DNA of 6,436 nucleotides from Candidatus Coliplasma caballi (GCA_018065365.1 JAGHTH010000122.1:1-6436); one strand, 5' to 3'. Shown: positions 1 through 5,721, counted from the first letter of the stretch. Notes: generated by a model from the sequence alone, not told the origin. Translations and numbers: made by a program.

Positions 1-518
1 CGCATCGCTTCCTCGATCTGCGGGCGGGCGAAACCGTACACCAGCAGCGTGTCGATGATCTCCGAAGCCCTGTTCCCCGTCGGGATGGGAGAGAACTCGC
101 CGGACGGAACGCCCGCGGCGACCTTGTCCTTGAGTTCCACGATGATCTTCTGGGCGGTTTTGCTGCCCACGCCGTTGGCACGCGCGATCGCTTTGTAGTC
201 GCCGGCGGCAACGCAGCGCGCAAAATCTTCCACCGACAGAATGGAGAGGATCGCGACCGCGCCTTTCGGGCCGATGCCGGACACGGAAAGCAGTTTGCGG
301 CCCAGATCGAGTTCCGCTTCCGTCGCAAAACCGTACAGGTCCATGGCGTCCTCTTTGACGGCGAGGTGTGTGAACAGTTTGACGGTGCCGTCCGTTTTGG
401 AAGCGATCTTCCCGACGGACGAAGCCGGGACGGTCAGTTTGTAACCCACGCCGCCGCAGTCGATCACGGCGGTGTCGTCGGTCAGGAGGGCAAGGGTGCC
501 GGAAAGGTAGTAGAACAT
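1..518 (-). CDS. ruvA: Holliday junction branch migration protein RuvA (C-terminus cut by window edge)
   Basis: RuvA binds four-way Holliday junctions as a tetramer and loads the RuvB helicase for branch migration in recombinational repair. The first 172 residues are visible. They start at the ATG whose complement is 516-518 (MFYYLSGTLA), and the frame stays open to the edge. Residues 1-62 fit the N-terminal OB-fold domain (GGVGYKLTV at 22-30, LYGF at 61-64). Two helix-hairpin-helix motifs follow: GIGPKGAVAIL at 81-91 and GVGSKTAQKII at 116-126, in the order seen in RuvA. A flexible linker (about 133-150) leads into domain III, the RuvB contact (EIIDTLLVYGF from 153). RuvA is usually about 190-200 residues, so roughly 20-30 are missing only because the window ends. 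An AAAGGA ribosome binding site lies about 12 nt upstream, a little far. ruvC lies upstream on the same strand, separated by a 273-bp repeat-rich gap. Confidence 0.96.
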   Translation of the reverse strand, partial: MFYYLSGTLALLTDDTAVIDCGGVGYKLTVPASSVGKIASKTDGTVKLFTHLAVKEDAMDLYGFATEAELDLGRKLLSVSGIGPKGAVAILSILSVEDFARCVAAGDYKAIARANGVGSKTAQKIIVELKDKVAAGVPSGEFSPIPTGNRASEIIDTLLVYGFARPQIEEAM

Positions 519-791
519 AAAATAAAGGTGTCCTTTCAAAAGGGAGTTTGCCGCGCCTGCGGCGCGAAAAGAAAGAAGCAGTTGGTCGAGTACTCTATCC
601 GTCGCCATACGGCGACACCTTCCTCCCGGAGGAAGGCAAACGGCTGCAGGACAGCCCTTTCAAAAAAAGTAACGTTCTTTTTGCCAACCGAGAGGGTGTA
701 ACTTATCCTATTGCGAGCGGGAGCGAGCAACCTATCGCACGCGAAGCGGGCGGCCTCCCGCGCCGTAGGCGCGACCTGCGCGAAGCGCTCT
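519..791. repeat. ruvC-ruvA intergenic region packed with hairpins; probable dispersed intergenic repeat
   Basis: No credible gene lies in these 273 bases. The region is a chain of short inverted repeats: CGCGCC-TGC-GGCGCG at 552-566; GTCGCC-ATAC-GGCGAC at 601-616; CCTTCCTCC-C-GGAGGAAGG at 618-636; GGCTG/CAGCC at 642-656; AAAAAG/CTTTTT at 664-682; and CGCGCC-GTA-GGCGCG at 759-773. The first and last hairpins have the same arms and different loops, so they bracket about 220 bp like a pair of ends. A small GCGC-GAA-GCGC hairpin (778-788) directly follows the ruvC stop. The word CTTTCAAAA occurs at 533-541 and again at 657-665. This resembles the hairpin-rich dispersed repeats (REP/MITE-like) found between genes in many Firmicutes, but copy number cannot be seen from one window. 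No promoter for ruvA is evident inside it. Confidence 0.5.
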
Positions 792-1271
792 TTACCACTG
801 GTGCATTGCCGAGCTGCCGTGGCAGATCGCGATCGCGATGGCGTCGGCGGCGTCGTCGGGCTTGGGCGTTTCGCTCAGGTGGAGGTACTGGCGTACCATA
901 TACATGACCTGCTGCTTTTCCGCCCTGCCGTAGCCGACCACGGCGGACTTGACCTGCAGGGGCGTGTATTCGTAGATCGGAACGTGGCGCTGGTTGGCGG
1001 CGAGCAGGATCACCCCGCGCGCCTGCGCGACGTCCACTTCGGTTTTCTGGTTGTTCTGAAAAAACAGTTCCTCGACGGACATACAGTCCGGGCGGTGTCG
1101 GTCGATGATCTCCAGAAGCCCTTTGTAGATCTCGGAAAGGCGGTCTTCCAGCAGGGTGTGCGCCGGCGTCGTGATACAGCCGTATTCCAGGCAGCGAAAA
1201 TTGCCGCTCCGGCATTCTACGACACCGTAACCGACGATCGCCACGCCGGGATCGATTCCGAGGATGACCAT
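792..1271 (-). CDS. ruvC: Crossover junction endodeoxyribonuclease RuvC
   Basis: RuvC is the dimeric, metal-dependent resolvase that cuts Holliday junctions symmetrically after RuvAB branch migration. The 159-residue product is close to the usual family length (E. coli 173). It has the RNase H-like fold signatures and all four catalytic acids: D7 in GIDPG, E67 in SVEELFF, and D140 and D143 in PDDAADAIA. These line up with E. coli D7, E66, D138 and D141. The motif NNQKTEVDVAQARGV (73-87) and the TPLQVKSAVVGYGRAEKQQV stretch (103-122) are also typical. The ATG (complement of 1269-1271) is preceded by GGAAAGGAG with 6 nt spacing (complement of 1278-1286), which fixes the start. A consensus promoter lies about 50 bp upstream. 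ruvA follows on the same strand and is probably co-transcribed despite the hairpin-rich gap. Confidence 0.97.
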   Translation of the reverse strand: MVILGIDPGVAIVGYGVVECRSGNFRCLEYGCITTPAHTLLEDRLSEIYKGLLEIIDRHRPDCMSVEELFFQNNQKTEVDVAQARGVILLAANQRHVPIYEYTPLQVKSAVVGYGRAEKQQVMYMVRQYLHLSETPKPDDAADAIAIAICHGSSAMHQW

Positions 1272-1322
1272 GCCGCACTCCTTTCCGGGTAAAATCCCAC
1301 CAATAAACCATAGATATTTTAC

Positions 1323-1351
1323 ATTATATCATATCATTGCATTTTCGTCAA
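1323..1351 (-). promoter_or_regulatory. Sigma-A type promoter for ruvC(-ruvA)
   Basis: On the minus strand, TTGACG (complement of 1346-1351) is followed after exactly 17 bp by a perfect TATAAT (complement of 1323-1328). Transcription would begin near 1316 and give a leader of about 45 nt before the ruvC ATG. No SOS-type LexA/DinR box could be recognised around it. Confidence 0.8.
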
Positions 1352-1454
1352 GGAAAGAAATGAAAAAAACACGGAAAAACGGTAACTTTTTTTGGCTTTT
1401 TTTGCTTTCTCCGAAAGAAAACGAAAAAATCTGCCGCTTTGGGCAAGATTTGAC
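1352..1454. other. A/T-tract spacer between the two divergent promoters
   Basis: This non-coding spacer carries runs of A or T at 1363-1369, 1375-1379, 1387-1393, 1397-1403 and 1424-1429, spaced roughly one helical turn apart. It includes a tandem CTTTTTTTGG/CTTTTTTTGC pair at 1386-1405. Such phased tracts usually bend DNA and can act as upstream activating (UP) elements for the flanking promoters. That role is an inference here. No gene or clear terminator is seen. Confidence 0.4.
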
Positions 1455-1483
1455 TTGACAGGAATTCCGAAAACGGATATAAT
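1455..1483 (+). promoter_or_regulatory. Consensus sigma-A promoter of the solute-binding lipoprotein gene
   Basis: TTGACA at 1455-1460 and TATAAT at 1478-1483 both match the consensus perfectly, with a 17-bp spacer. Transcription should start near 1490, giving a short leader that holds the AAGGAGA ribosome binding site (1504-1510). The spacer contains the inverted repeat TCCG-AAAA-CGGA (1466-1477), a possible repressor site. A promoter this strong is likely to be held in check by some regulator. Confidence 0.9.
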
Positions 1484-1517
1484 GAAGAAACAAGAAACAC
1501 AAAAAGGAGAATGATCC

Positions 1518-2921
1518 ATGAAAAGAGTTTTGTGCCTGCTGCTCGTCTGCCTGATGGCGTTTTCCGCGATCGCGCTCTGTGCCTGCGACGGCGGAGACGA
1601 GTCTTCCGCGACGAGCGAAACCGTTTCCAAAGAGGAAGCGCTCGTTCCGCACCTGGAAAAGAAAGATTGGAAAGGGCAGGTCTTGCACGTGCTGTCTTCT
1701 TCGGAGGAAGGCAGAAGTTTTGACCACAGTATGTTCGGCATGAACCCGGAAGAAACCGAAGCCGAGCCCGTTGCCGAAGCGGCACTCAACCGCGACGCGC
1801 TGCTCGCCGAGGAATACGGTTTCACGATCGAGACCGAACTCGCAAAACCGTGGCAGCCCTTTATTGACCGCGTCAACGACGACATGATGACCAACATGGT
1901 CGATTACGACGTCGTGATCTCCGGCATTCAGACGATGGCAACGCTGACGAAAGAGGGATATTTCCTCGATCTGCTGACCATTGAAAATTCCAACCTGCAC
2001 CTGAACGAGAACTGGTGGGACGTTGCCTCCAACGAAGATATGACCATCGGCGGCAAACTGTTCTTCACGACCGGCGACATTCTGGTCGTCGATGACGAGT
2101 CCACCCGCTGCGTGTTCTACAACAAGGGGCTTCGCGAGGACGCGCAGCTGGACGATCCGACCAAACTGGTTTACGACAACACCTGGACGATCGACAAGAT
2201 GTACGAGATGTGCAAAGGCGTTGCGGCGGAAATGGACGACGGACAGATGACCGTTACCGGCAACGACATCTGGGGTATGGTCAGCGAATCGTTCGACCTG
2301 TATTCCCTGATCCTCGGCTGCAACTGCCCGCAGGTCGAAAAAGACCAGAACGATCTGCCCGTGATCGCGATGACCAACGAAAGAAACGTCAACGCGTACC
2401 TCAAGGCGTTCAATATGATCTCCGACGAATCGGTCGCCGCTTACACGGAGCGCTGGTACCGTTGGGACGCGCCCGAAGCAAGTCTCTGCAAGGGACAGTT
2501 CTTTGACAACAAGGCGCTGTTCTACGTCAGCACGATCAACGTCGTCAACTCCGAAAAACTGCGTGAAGCGAACATCCACTACGGAATCCTGCCGATGCCG
2601 ATGTACGACGAGGCGCAGGAGGGCTACGCGACGACGGTCGATCCGTACCATTTCAGCGTGCTTTCCATTATGAGCACCTGCCGCGACACCGATTTCGCGA
2701 CCTACGCGCTCGAAGCACTTGCTTACACGAGCAAGAAACTCGTTACGCGGCAGTATTACGATCTGACGCTCAAGACCAAGAGATTCTTTGATGACGACGC
2801 CTCGCCGAAGATGCTCGACATCATCTTCTCCAACCGTCTGGTCGATATCTCGGTCGCGTTCAACTGGCGGACTTCATTCAGTTCTACAACCAGGCGTTGG
2901 GCGCACGTTCCGCCGTGCTGA
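1518..2921 (+). CDS. Extracellular solute-binding lipoprotein (probable sugar ABC importer component), 3' end frameshifted
   Basis: The product is exported, lipid-anchored and likely captures a solute, probably a sugar or oligosaccharide, for an ABC importer. The N-terminus is a signal peptide: MKR, a hydrophobic stretch at 4-20, then a lipobox-like L20-C21-A22-C23 with C23 the likely modified residue and an acidic, Ser/Thr-rich linker after it. A Cys at the -2 position is unusual. The body resembles family 1 (MalE-like) solute-binding proteins, for example YDVVISGIQTM near 134, ENWWDV, and NKGLREDA with a following NTWTIDKMYEM segment. The start is fixed by AAGGAGA 7 nt upstream of the ATG. 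As written the frame ends at 467 residues, but residues 451-467 are out-of-frame sequence. The natural C-terminus continues in the -1 frame to 3001, giving about 494 residues. No permease gene is in the window. nagA follows with its own promoter. The ligand cannot be deduced from sequence. Confidence 0.8.
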   Translation: MKRVLCLLLVCLMAFSAIALCACDGGDESSATSETVSKEEALVPHLEKKDWKGQVLHVLSSSEEGRSFDHSMFGMNPEETEAEPVAEAALNRDALLAEEYGFTIETELAKPWQPFIDRVNDDMMTNMVDYDVVISGIQTMATLTKEGYFLDLLTIENSNLHLNENWWDVASNEDMTIGGKLFFTTGDILVVDDESTRCVFYNKGLREDAQLDDPTKLVYDNTWTIDKMYEMCKGVAAEMDDGQMTVTGNDIWGMVSESFDLYSLILGCNCPQVEKDQNDLPVIAMTNERNVNAYLKAFNMISDESVAAYTERWYRWDAPEASLCKGQFFDNKALFYVSTINVVNSEKLREANIHYGILPMPMYDEAQEGYATTVDPYHFSVLSIMSTCRDTDFATYALEALAYTSKKLVTRQYYDLTLKTKRFFDDDASPKMLDIIFSNRLVDISVAFNWRTSFSSTTRRWAHVPPC

Positions 2922-3001
2922 CCAGCTTTTTGGAGTCGAAACTTCCGGGCATGGAAGCCGAGATGCAGCAGAGCATCGACGCGTTCAAAAATCTGAATTG
3001 A
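2867..3001 (+). pseudogene. Displaced C-terminal 44 codons of the solute-binding protein (-1 frame)
   Basis: From 2867 the -1 frame reads ADFIQFYNQALGARS and ends in MQQSIDAFKNLN before the TGA at 2999-3001. This amphipathic helical ending is typical of family 1 solute-binding proteins. The in-frame reading after W450 instead gives an Arg/Ser/Thr-rich tail of 17 residues that looks like nonsense. Adding one G in the run at 2866-2867 (TGGCGG to TGGGCGG) restores one continuous protein. There is no slippery heptamer here, so a sequencing or assembly slip, or a real one-base deletion, is more likely than programmed frameshifting. Confidence 0.8.
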
Positions 3002-3016
3002 ATTCCGTAAAAACGG

Positions 3017-3045
3017 TTGATTTTTCCGAAAAAACGATGTATAAT
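3017..3045 (+). promoter_or_regulatory. Sigma-A promoter of the nagA-ROK kinase operon
   Basis: TTGATT at 3017-3022 and a perfect TATAAT at 3040-3045 are separated by 17 bp. The predicted transcription start near 3051 falls inside the inverted repeat at 3048-3064. The -35 box is weaker than that of the upstream gene. CCG-A(n)-CG words lie just before the -35 (3005-3016) and inside the spacer (3026-3036), echoing the motif in the lipoprotein promoter. Confidence 0.8.
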
Positions 3046-3047
3046 AA

Positions 3048-3064
3048 CGGGTAGAAATTACCCG
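3048..3064 (+). promoter_or_regulatory. Inverted repeat at the nagA transcription start (possible operator)
   Basis: CGGGTA-GAAAT-TACCCG is a perfect 6-bp inverted repeat centred at 3056, immediately downstream of the -10 box. A repressor bound here would block initiation. It could instead form a small hairpin at the 5' end of the mRNA. The binding protein is unknown. Confidence 0.45.
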
Positions 3065-3067
3065 AAC

Positions 3068-3072
3068 AGGAG
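3068..3072 (+). promoter_or_regulatory. Ribosome binding site that sets the nagA start
   Basis: AGGAG sits 10 nt before the ATG at 3083. The same frame is open back to an ATG at 3017, but that codon lies within the promoter itself and lacks a ribosome binding site. The 3083 start is therefore preferred, and it gives the typical NagA N-terminus MKAIINGKLI. Confidence 0.8.
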
Positions 3073-3082
3073 AAAGTACAAA

Positions 3083-4222
3083 ATGAAAGCGATCATCAAC
3101 GGAAAACTGATCTTGAAAGACAGAATTCTCGAAGGCAAGGCGCTGCTGTACTCCGACGTCATCGAGGGGATCGTTGACGCGGACAAGGTTCCCGCCGGTG
3201 CGGAGGTCATCGACGCCGCGGGCAAGTACGTCGCGCCCGGTCTGATCGACCTGCACATCCACGGCTACCTCAGCAAAGACGTTTGCGACGGCGAGGAGGA
3301 AAGCATTCGCACCATCGCGGGCGGACTCGTGAAGAACGGCGTTACCGGTTTCCTTCCCACCACCATGACGGTGGATATGAAGGTCATTACCAAAGCGCTG
3401 GAGTGCTGCCGCGGACTGATGGAGGAATCCAAGACCTGGAACGGCACGACCATTCTCGGCTGCCACGCGGAAGGCCCGTTCATCAACCCCAAAAAGAAGG
3501 GCGCGCAGGATCCGCAGTACATTCTGAAACCCGACGCGAAATTCGTGAAGAAATACGCGGACGTGATCCGCGTGATCTCGCTCGCTCCCGAAATGGACGA
3601 AGATTTTGAGGCGATCAAGGAGATCCGCAGAGACACCGACGTGGTCATTTCGATGGGACACACCGACGCGGACTACCAGACCGCGATGGCTTCCACCACC
3701 GTCGGCGTTCGCCACGCGACGCATCTGTTCAACGCGATGAGCGCGCTCGCGCACCGCAATCCCGGCGTGGTCGGCGCGGCACTCAATTCCGACGTTTCGA
3801 CCGAACTGATCGTGGATACGTTCCACGTCAATCCCGCGCTGTACGAGCTGGTCTATAAGATGAAAGGCAGAAAGCTCTGCTTCATTACCGACTGTCTGCC
3901 CGCAGGCGGTCTGCCCGAGGGCGAATATACGCTCGGCGGTCAGAAGTTCATTTCGAAAGGCATCGAATGCCGTCTGCTCGACGGTACGATCGCCGGCTCG
4001 ATCCTCAAACTGAACAAGGGCGTGTGGAACGTATATACCAACACTTCCATTCCGCTCAACGAATGCGTCAACTGCGCGTCGCTCAACCCGGCGACCGCGA
4101 TCGGTATCGCCGACAAGAAGGGCTCTCTGGAGGTCGGCAAGGACGCGGACATCATTATTACGGACAACGAATTCAACGTAGAAAAAACGATTATCGGAGG
4201 AACGGTACGTTATGGAGCTTAA
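3083..4222 (+). CDS. nagA: N-acetylglucosamine-6-phosphate deacetylase NagA
   Basis: NagA is a cytoplasmic amidohydrolase that removes acetate from N-acetylglucosamine-6-phosphate, giving glucosamine-6-phosphate for glycolysis or cell-wall precursors. The 379-residue length is normal for the family. Visible landmarks are the HxH motif in GLIDLHIHGY (H58, H60), the metal ligand E130 in CHAEGPF, H193 in SMGHTDADY, H214 in ATHLFNAMS, and the catalytic acid D270 in FITDCLPAGG. These match E. coli E131, H195, H216 and D273. The C-terminus closes with NPATAIGI and GKDADIII, as in other amidohydrolases. The TAA overlaps the start of the kinase gene by 11 nt, so the two are translationally coupled. 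Expression starts from the promoter at 3017-3045. Nothing appears missing. Specificity for GlcNAc-6-P rather than a related sugar is inferred from family and context. Confidence 0.95.
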   Translation: MKAIINGKLILKDRILEGKALLYSDVIEGIVDADKVPAGAEVIDAAGKYVAPGLIDLHIHGYLSKDVCDGEEESIRTIAGGLVKNGVTGFLPTTMTVDMKVITKALECCRGLMEESKTWNGTTILGCHAEGPFINPKKKGAQDPQYILKPDAKFVKKYADVIRVISLAPEMDEDFEAIKEIRRDTDVVISMGHTDADYQTAMASTTVGVRHATHLFNAMSALAHRNPGVVGAALNSDVSTELIVDTFHVNPALYELVYKMKGRKLCFITDCLPAGGLPEGEYTLGGQKFISKGIECRLLDGTIAGSILKLNKGVWNVYTNTSIPLNECVNCASLNPATAIGIADKKGSLEVGKDADIIITDNEFNVEKTIIGGTVRYGA

Positions 4223-5603
4223 AGTCAAATCCATTCTGGATCCCCAATTTACCCCTATGGCGTTGGTCGTCCGCGAGATGCGCGAGAAGACCAAGGGAGA
4301 GAACGGTCAGGACCTTGTGATCGGCGTCGAACGCAACAAGGGTGCGGTTACGACCTACAAGACGAGAATTTTTAAGGACGGCACGGGACACGACGAGGAA
4401 AACTATTTCTTCGTGGAACGCATCGTGAAATCGATGCTGTGGGTCGCGGGCGGCTTCCACATCATCATCGCGGGTTCGCCCGTGGTCGGCAAAAAGATCA
4501 AGGAAGCGTACGTGGACGGCGGCTACCGTGATTTCGACCTGCATTTCATGGAAACCGTTTACGAGACGACCTTTACGGTTGACATCGTTCCGTTGGAAGA
4601 CGCTCCGAAGGACGTCAGTTCCGCGGAGTCGATCGGCCGCCACCTCGACGGCTGCCGCATCGGTTTCGACGCCGGCGGATCGGACAGAAAGGTGTCCGCG
4701 GTCGTGAACGGCGAGTCGGTCTATTCCGAGGAAGTGGTTTGGCTGCCGAAGGTCAATCCCGATCCGCAGTACCATTTCGACGGCATTTACGCCGCAATGA
4801 AGTCCGCCGCAGAAAAGATGCCTCGCGTTGACGCGATCGGCGTTTCTTCCGCGGGCGTGTACATCGACAACAAGATCATGGTTGCTTCGCTGTTCTTGAA
4901 GGTTTCCAAAGAGGACTTTGCGAAACGCGTCAAGACCATGTATATGGACGTTGCGAAGAAACTTTCCGAAGAACTCGGACACGAAATTCCGATCGAAGTC
5001 GCAAACGACGGCGACGTTACCGCACTCGCGGGCGCGATGGATCTGAACGACGATTCCGTTCTGGGCGTCGCAATGGGTACCTCCGAAGCGGGCGGCTACG
5101 TCGATCCCGACGGCAACATCACGGGCTGGCTGAACGAGCTGGCGTTCGTTCCGGTCGATTTCTGCAAGAACGCGATGGTTGACGAGTGGTCGGGCGATTA
5201 CGGCTGCGGCGTCAAGTGTTTCTCACAGGACGGCGTGATCAAGCTCGCTCCCGCGGCAGGCATCGAGATCGATCCCGACCTGACTCCCGCGGAGAAGCTC
5301 AAGGTCGTGCAGAAGCTGATGGCGGAAGGCGACGAGCGCGCGGCGAAGATCTACGATACGATCGGCTGCTATTTCGGTTACGGCATCGGTTATTACGCGG
5401 AATTCTACGATATCAAGCACGTTCTGATCATGGGACGCGTAACCTCCGGCAAGGGCGGCGAGATCCTGCTGGCGCGCGCACAGGAAGTGCTCGACAAGGA
5501 GTTCCCGGAACTCGCGAAGAAGTGCAAACTGCACATCCCGGACGAGTCCTCCCGCCGCGTCGGCCAGTCCGTCGCAGCGGCTTCTCTGCCGAAGCTCGCA
5601 TAA
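4212..5603 (+). CDS. ROK-family sugar kinase with extra N-terminal region (probable N-acetylhexosamine kinase)
   Basis: The C-terminal two-thirds is a ROK sugar kinase with the ASKHA fold. It shows a phosphate-1 loop GFDAGGSDRK (151-160), the catalytic Asp in VANDGDVTALAGA (D266), a phosphate-2 loop GVAMGTSEAGG (285-295) and an adenosine-type HVLIMGRVTSGKGGE (403-417). At 463 residues it is far longer than ordinary ROK kinases (about 300) because some 145 residues precede this domain. They do not look like the helix-turn-helix of NagC/Mlc/XylR repressors and may be a degenerate partial kinase lobe. The ROK zinc motif is altered: only CGVKC (332-336) remains, with C318 nearby. CGGAGGAA (4195-4202) lies 9 nt before the ATG, and the start overlaps nagA by 11 nt. 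Partnership with NagA suggests phosphorylation of GlcNAc or ManNAc, but the substrate is an inference. Confidence 0.82.
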   Translation: MELKVKSILDPQFTPMALVVREMREKTKGENGQDLVIGVERNKGAVTTYKTRIFKDGTGHDEENYFFVERIVKSMLWVAGGFHIIIAGSPVVGKKIKEAYVDGGYRDFDLHFMETVYETTFTVDIVPLEDAPKDVSSAESIGRHLDGCRIGFDAGGSDRKVSAVVNGESVYSEEVVWLPKVNPDPQYHFDGIYAAMKSAAEKMPRVDAIGVSSAGVYIDNKIMVASLFLKVSKEDFAKRVKTMYMDVAKKLSEELGHEIPIEVANDGDVTALAGAMDLNDDSVLGVAMGTSEAGGYVDPDGNITGWLNELAFVPVDFCKNAMVDEWSGDYGCGVKCFSQDGVIKLAPAAGIEIDPDLTPAEKLKVVQKLMAEGDERAAKIYDTIGCYFGYGIGYYAEFYDIKHVLIMGRVTSGKGGEILLARAQEVLDKEFPELAKKCKLHIPDESSRRVGQSVAAASLPKLA

Positions 5604-5629
5604 GCGAATTTTTAAGAAAAAACGCAAAG

Positions 5630-5661
5630 CGCAGGTGCGAAAAACACCTGCGTTTTTCTTT
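5630..5661 (+). terminator. Rho-independent terminator of the nagA-kinase operon
   Basis: A perfect 8-bp stem CGCAGGTG (5630-5637) and CACCTGCG (5645-5652) with loop CGAAAAA is followed by TTTTTCTTT. It begins 27 nt after the kinase stop codon. An outer pair, GCAAAG (5624-5629) with CTTTGC (5658-5663), could extend the stem around the T-run. Confidence 0.93.
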
Positions 5662-5670
5662 GCAAAAGAA

Positions 5671-5697
5671 TTAGCACTCTACACATCAGAGTGCTGA
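5671..5697 (+). promoter_or_regulatory. CIRCE element (HrcA repressor operator)
   Basis: TTAGCACTC (5671-5679), a 9-base spacer (5680-5688) and GAGTGCTGA (5689-5697) match the CIRCE consensus TTAGCACTC-N9-GAGTGCTAA at 17 of 18 arm positions. HrcA binds CIRCE and represses chaperone genes until heat or misfolded protein ties up GroEL. It lies 10 bp past the preceding terminator's T-run and about 210 bp upstream of the small heat-shock gene. Confidence 0.95.
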
Positions 5698-5721
5698 ATT
5701 TTCAATTTGTTCACACAAAAA

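Noticed and set aside
541..773. CRISPR array or tRNA in the ruvC-ruvA gap
   Set aside because: There are no evenly spaced direct repeats with unique spacers, and no cloverleaf or T-loop sequence. The repeats are short hairpins with different stems.
703..1311. Minus-strand frame of about 202 codons overlapping ruvC in another frame
   Set aside because: It is Arg/Pro-rich out-of-frame translation of ruvC and of the hairpin region. RuvC itself is unambiguous.
1329..2651. Long open frame on the minus strand opposite the solute-binding gene (about 440 codons)
   Set aside because: It lies antisense to a clearly coding gene with a signal peptide, has no ribosome binding site, and its Val/Arg/His-rich product is typical of antisense shadow translation in GC-rich codons.
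2855..2875. Programmed -1 ribosomal frameshift in the lipoprotein gene
   Set aside because: The site AACTGGCGGAC has no X-XXY-YYZ slippery heptamer and no obvious downstream pseudoknot. A one-base indel is simpler.
3005..3025. CCGT-AAAA-ACGG followed by TTGATTTTT as a terminator after the lipoprotein gene
   Set aside because: The stem is only 4 bp and the T-run is interrupted. The same bases form the -35 region of the nagA promoter, so a terminator call is not supported.
2756..4294. Long open frame on the minus strand opposite nagA (about 512 codons)
   Set aside because: It is the reverse shadow of nagA codons, which show all catalytic residues. The antisense product has no recognisable domain.
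4191..4982. Minus-strand open frame opposite the ROK kinase (about 263 codons)
   Set aside because: It is an antisense shadow with the same Val/His/Arg-rich composition and no ribosome binding site. The plus strand carries clear kinase motifs.
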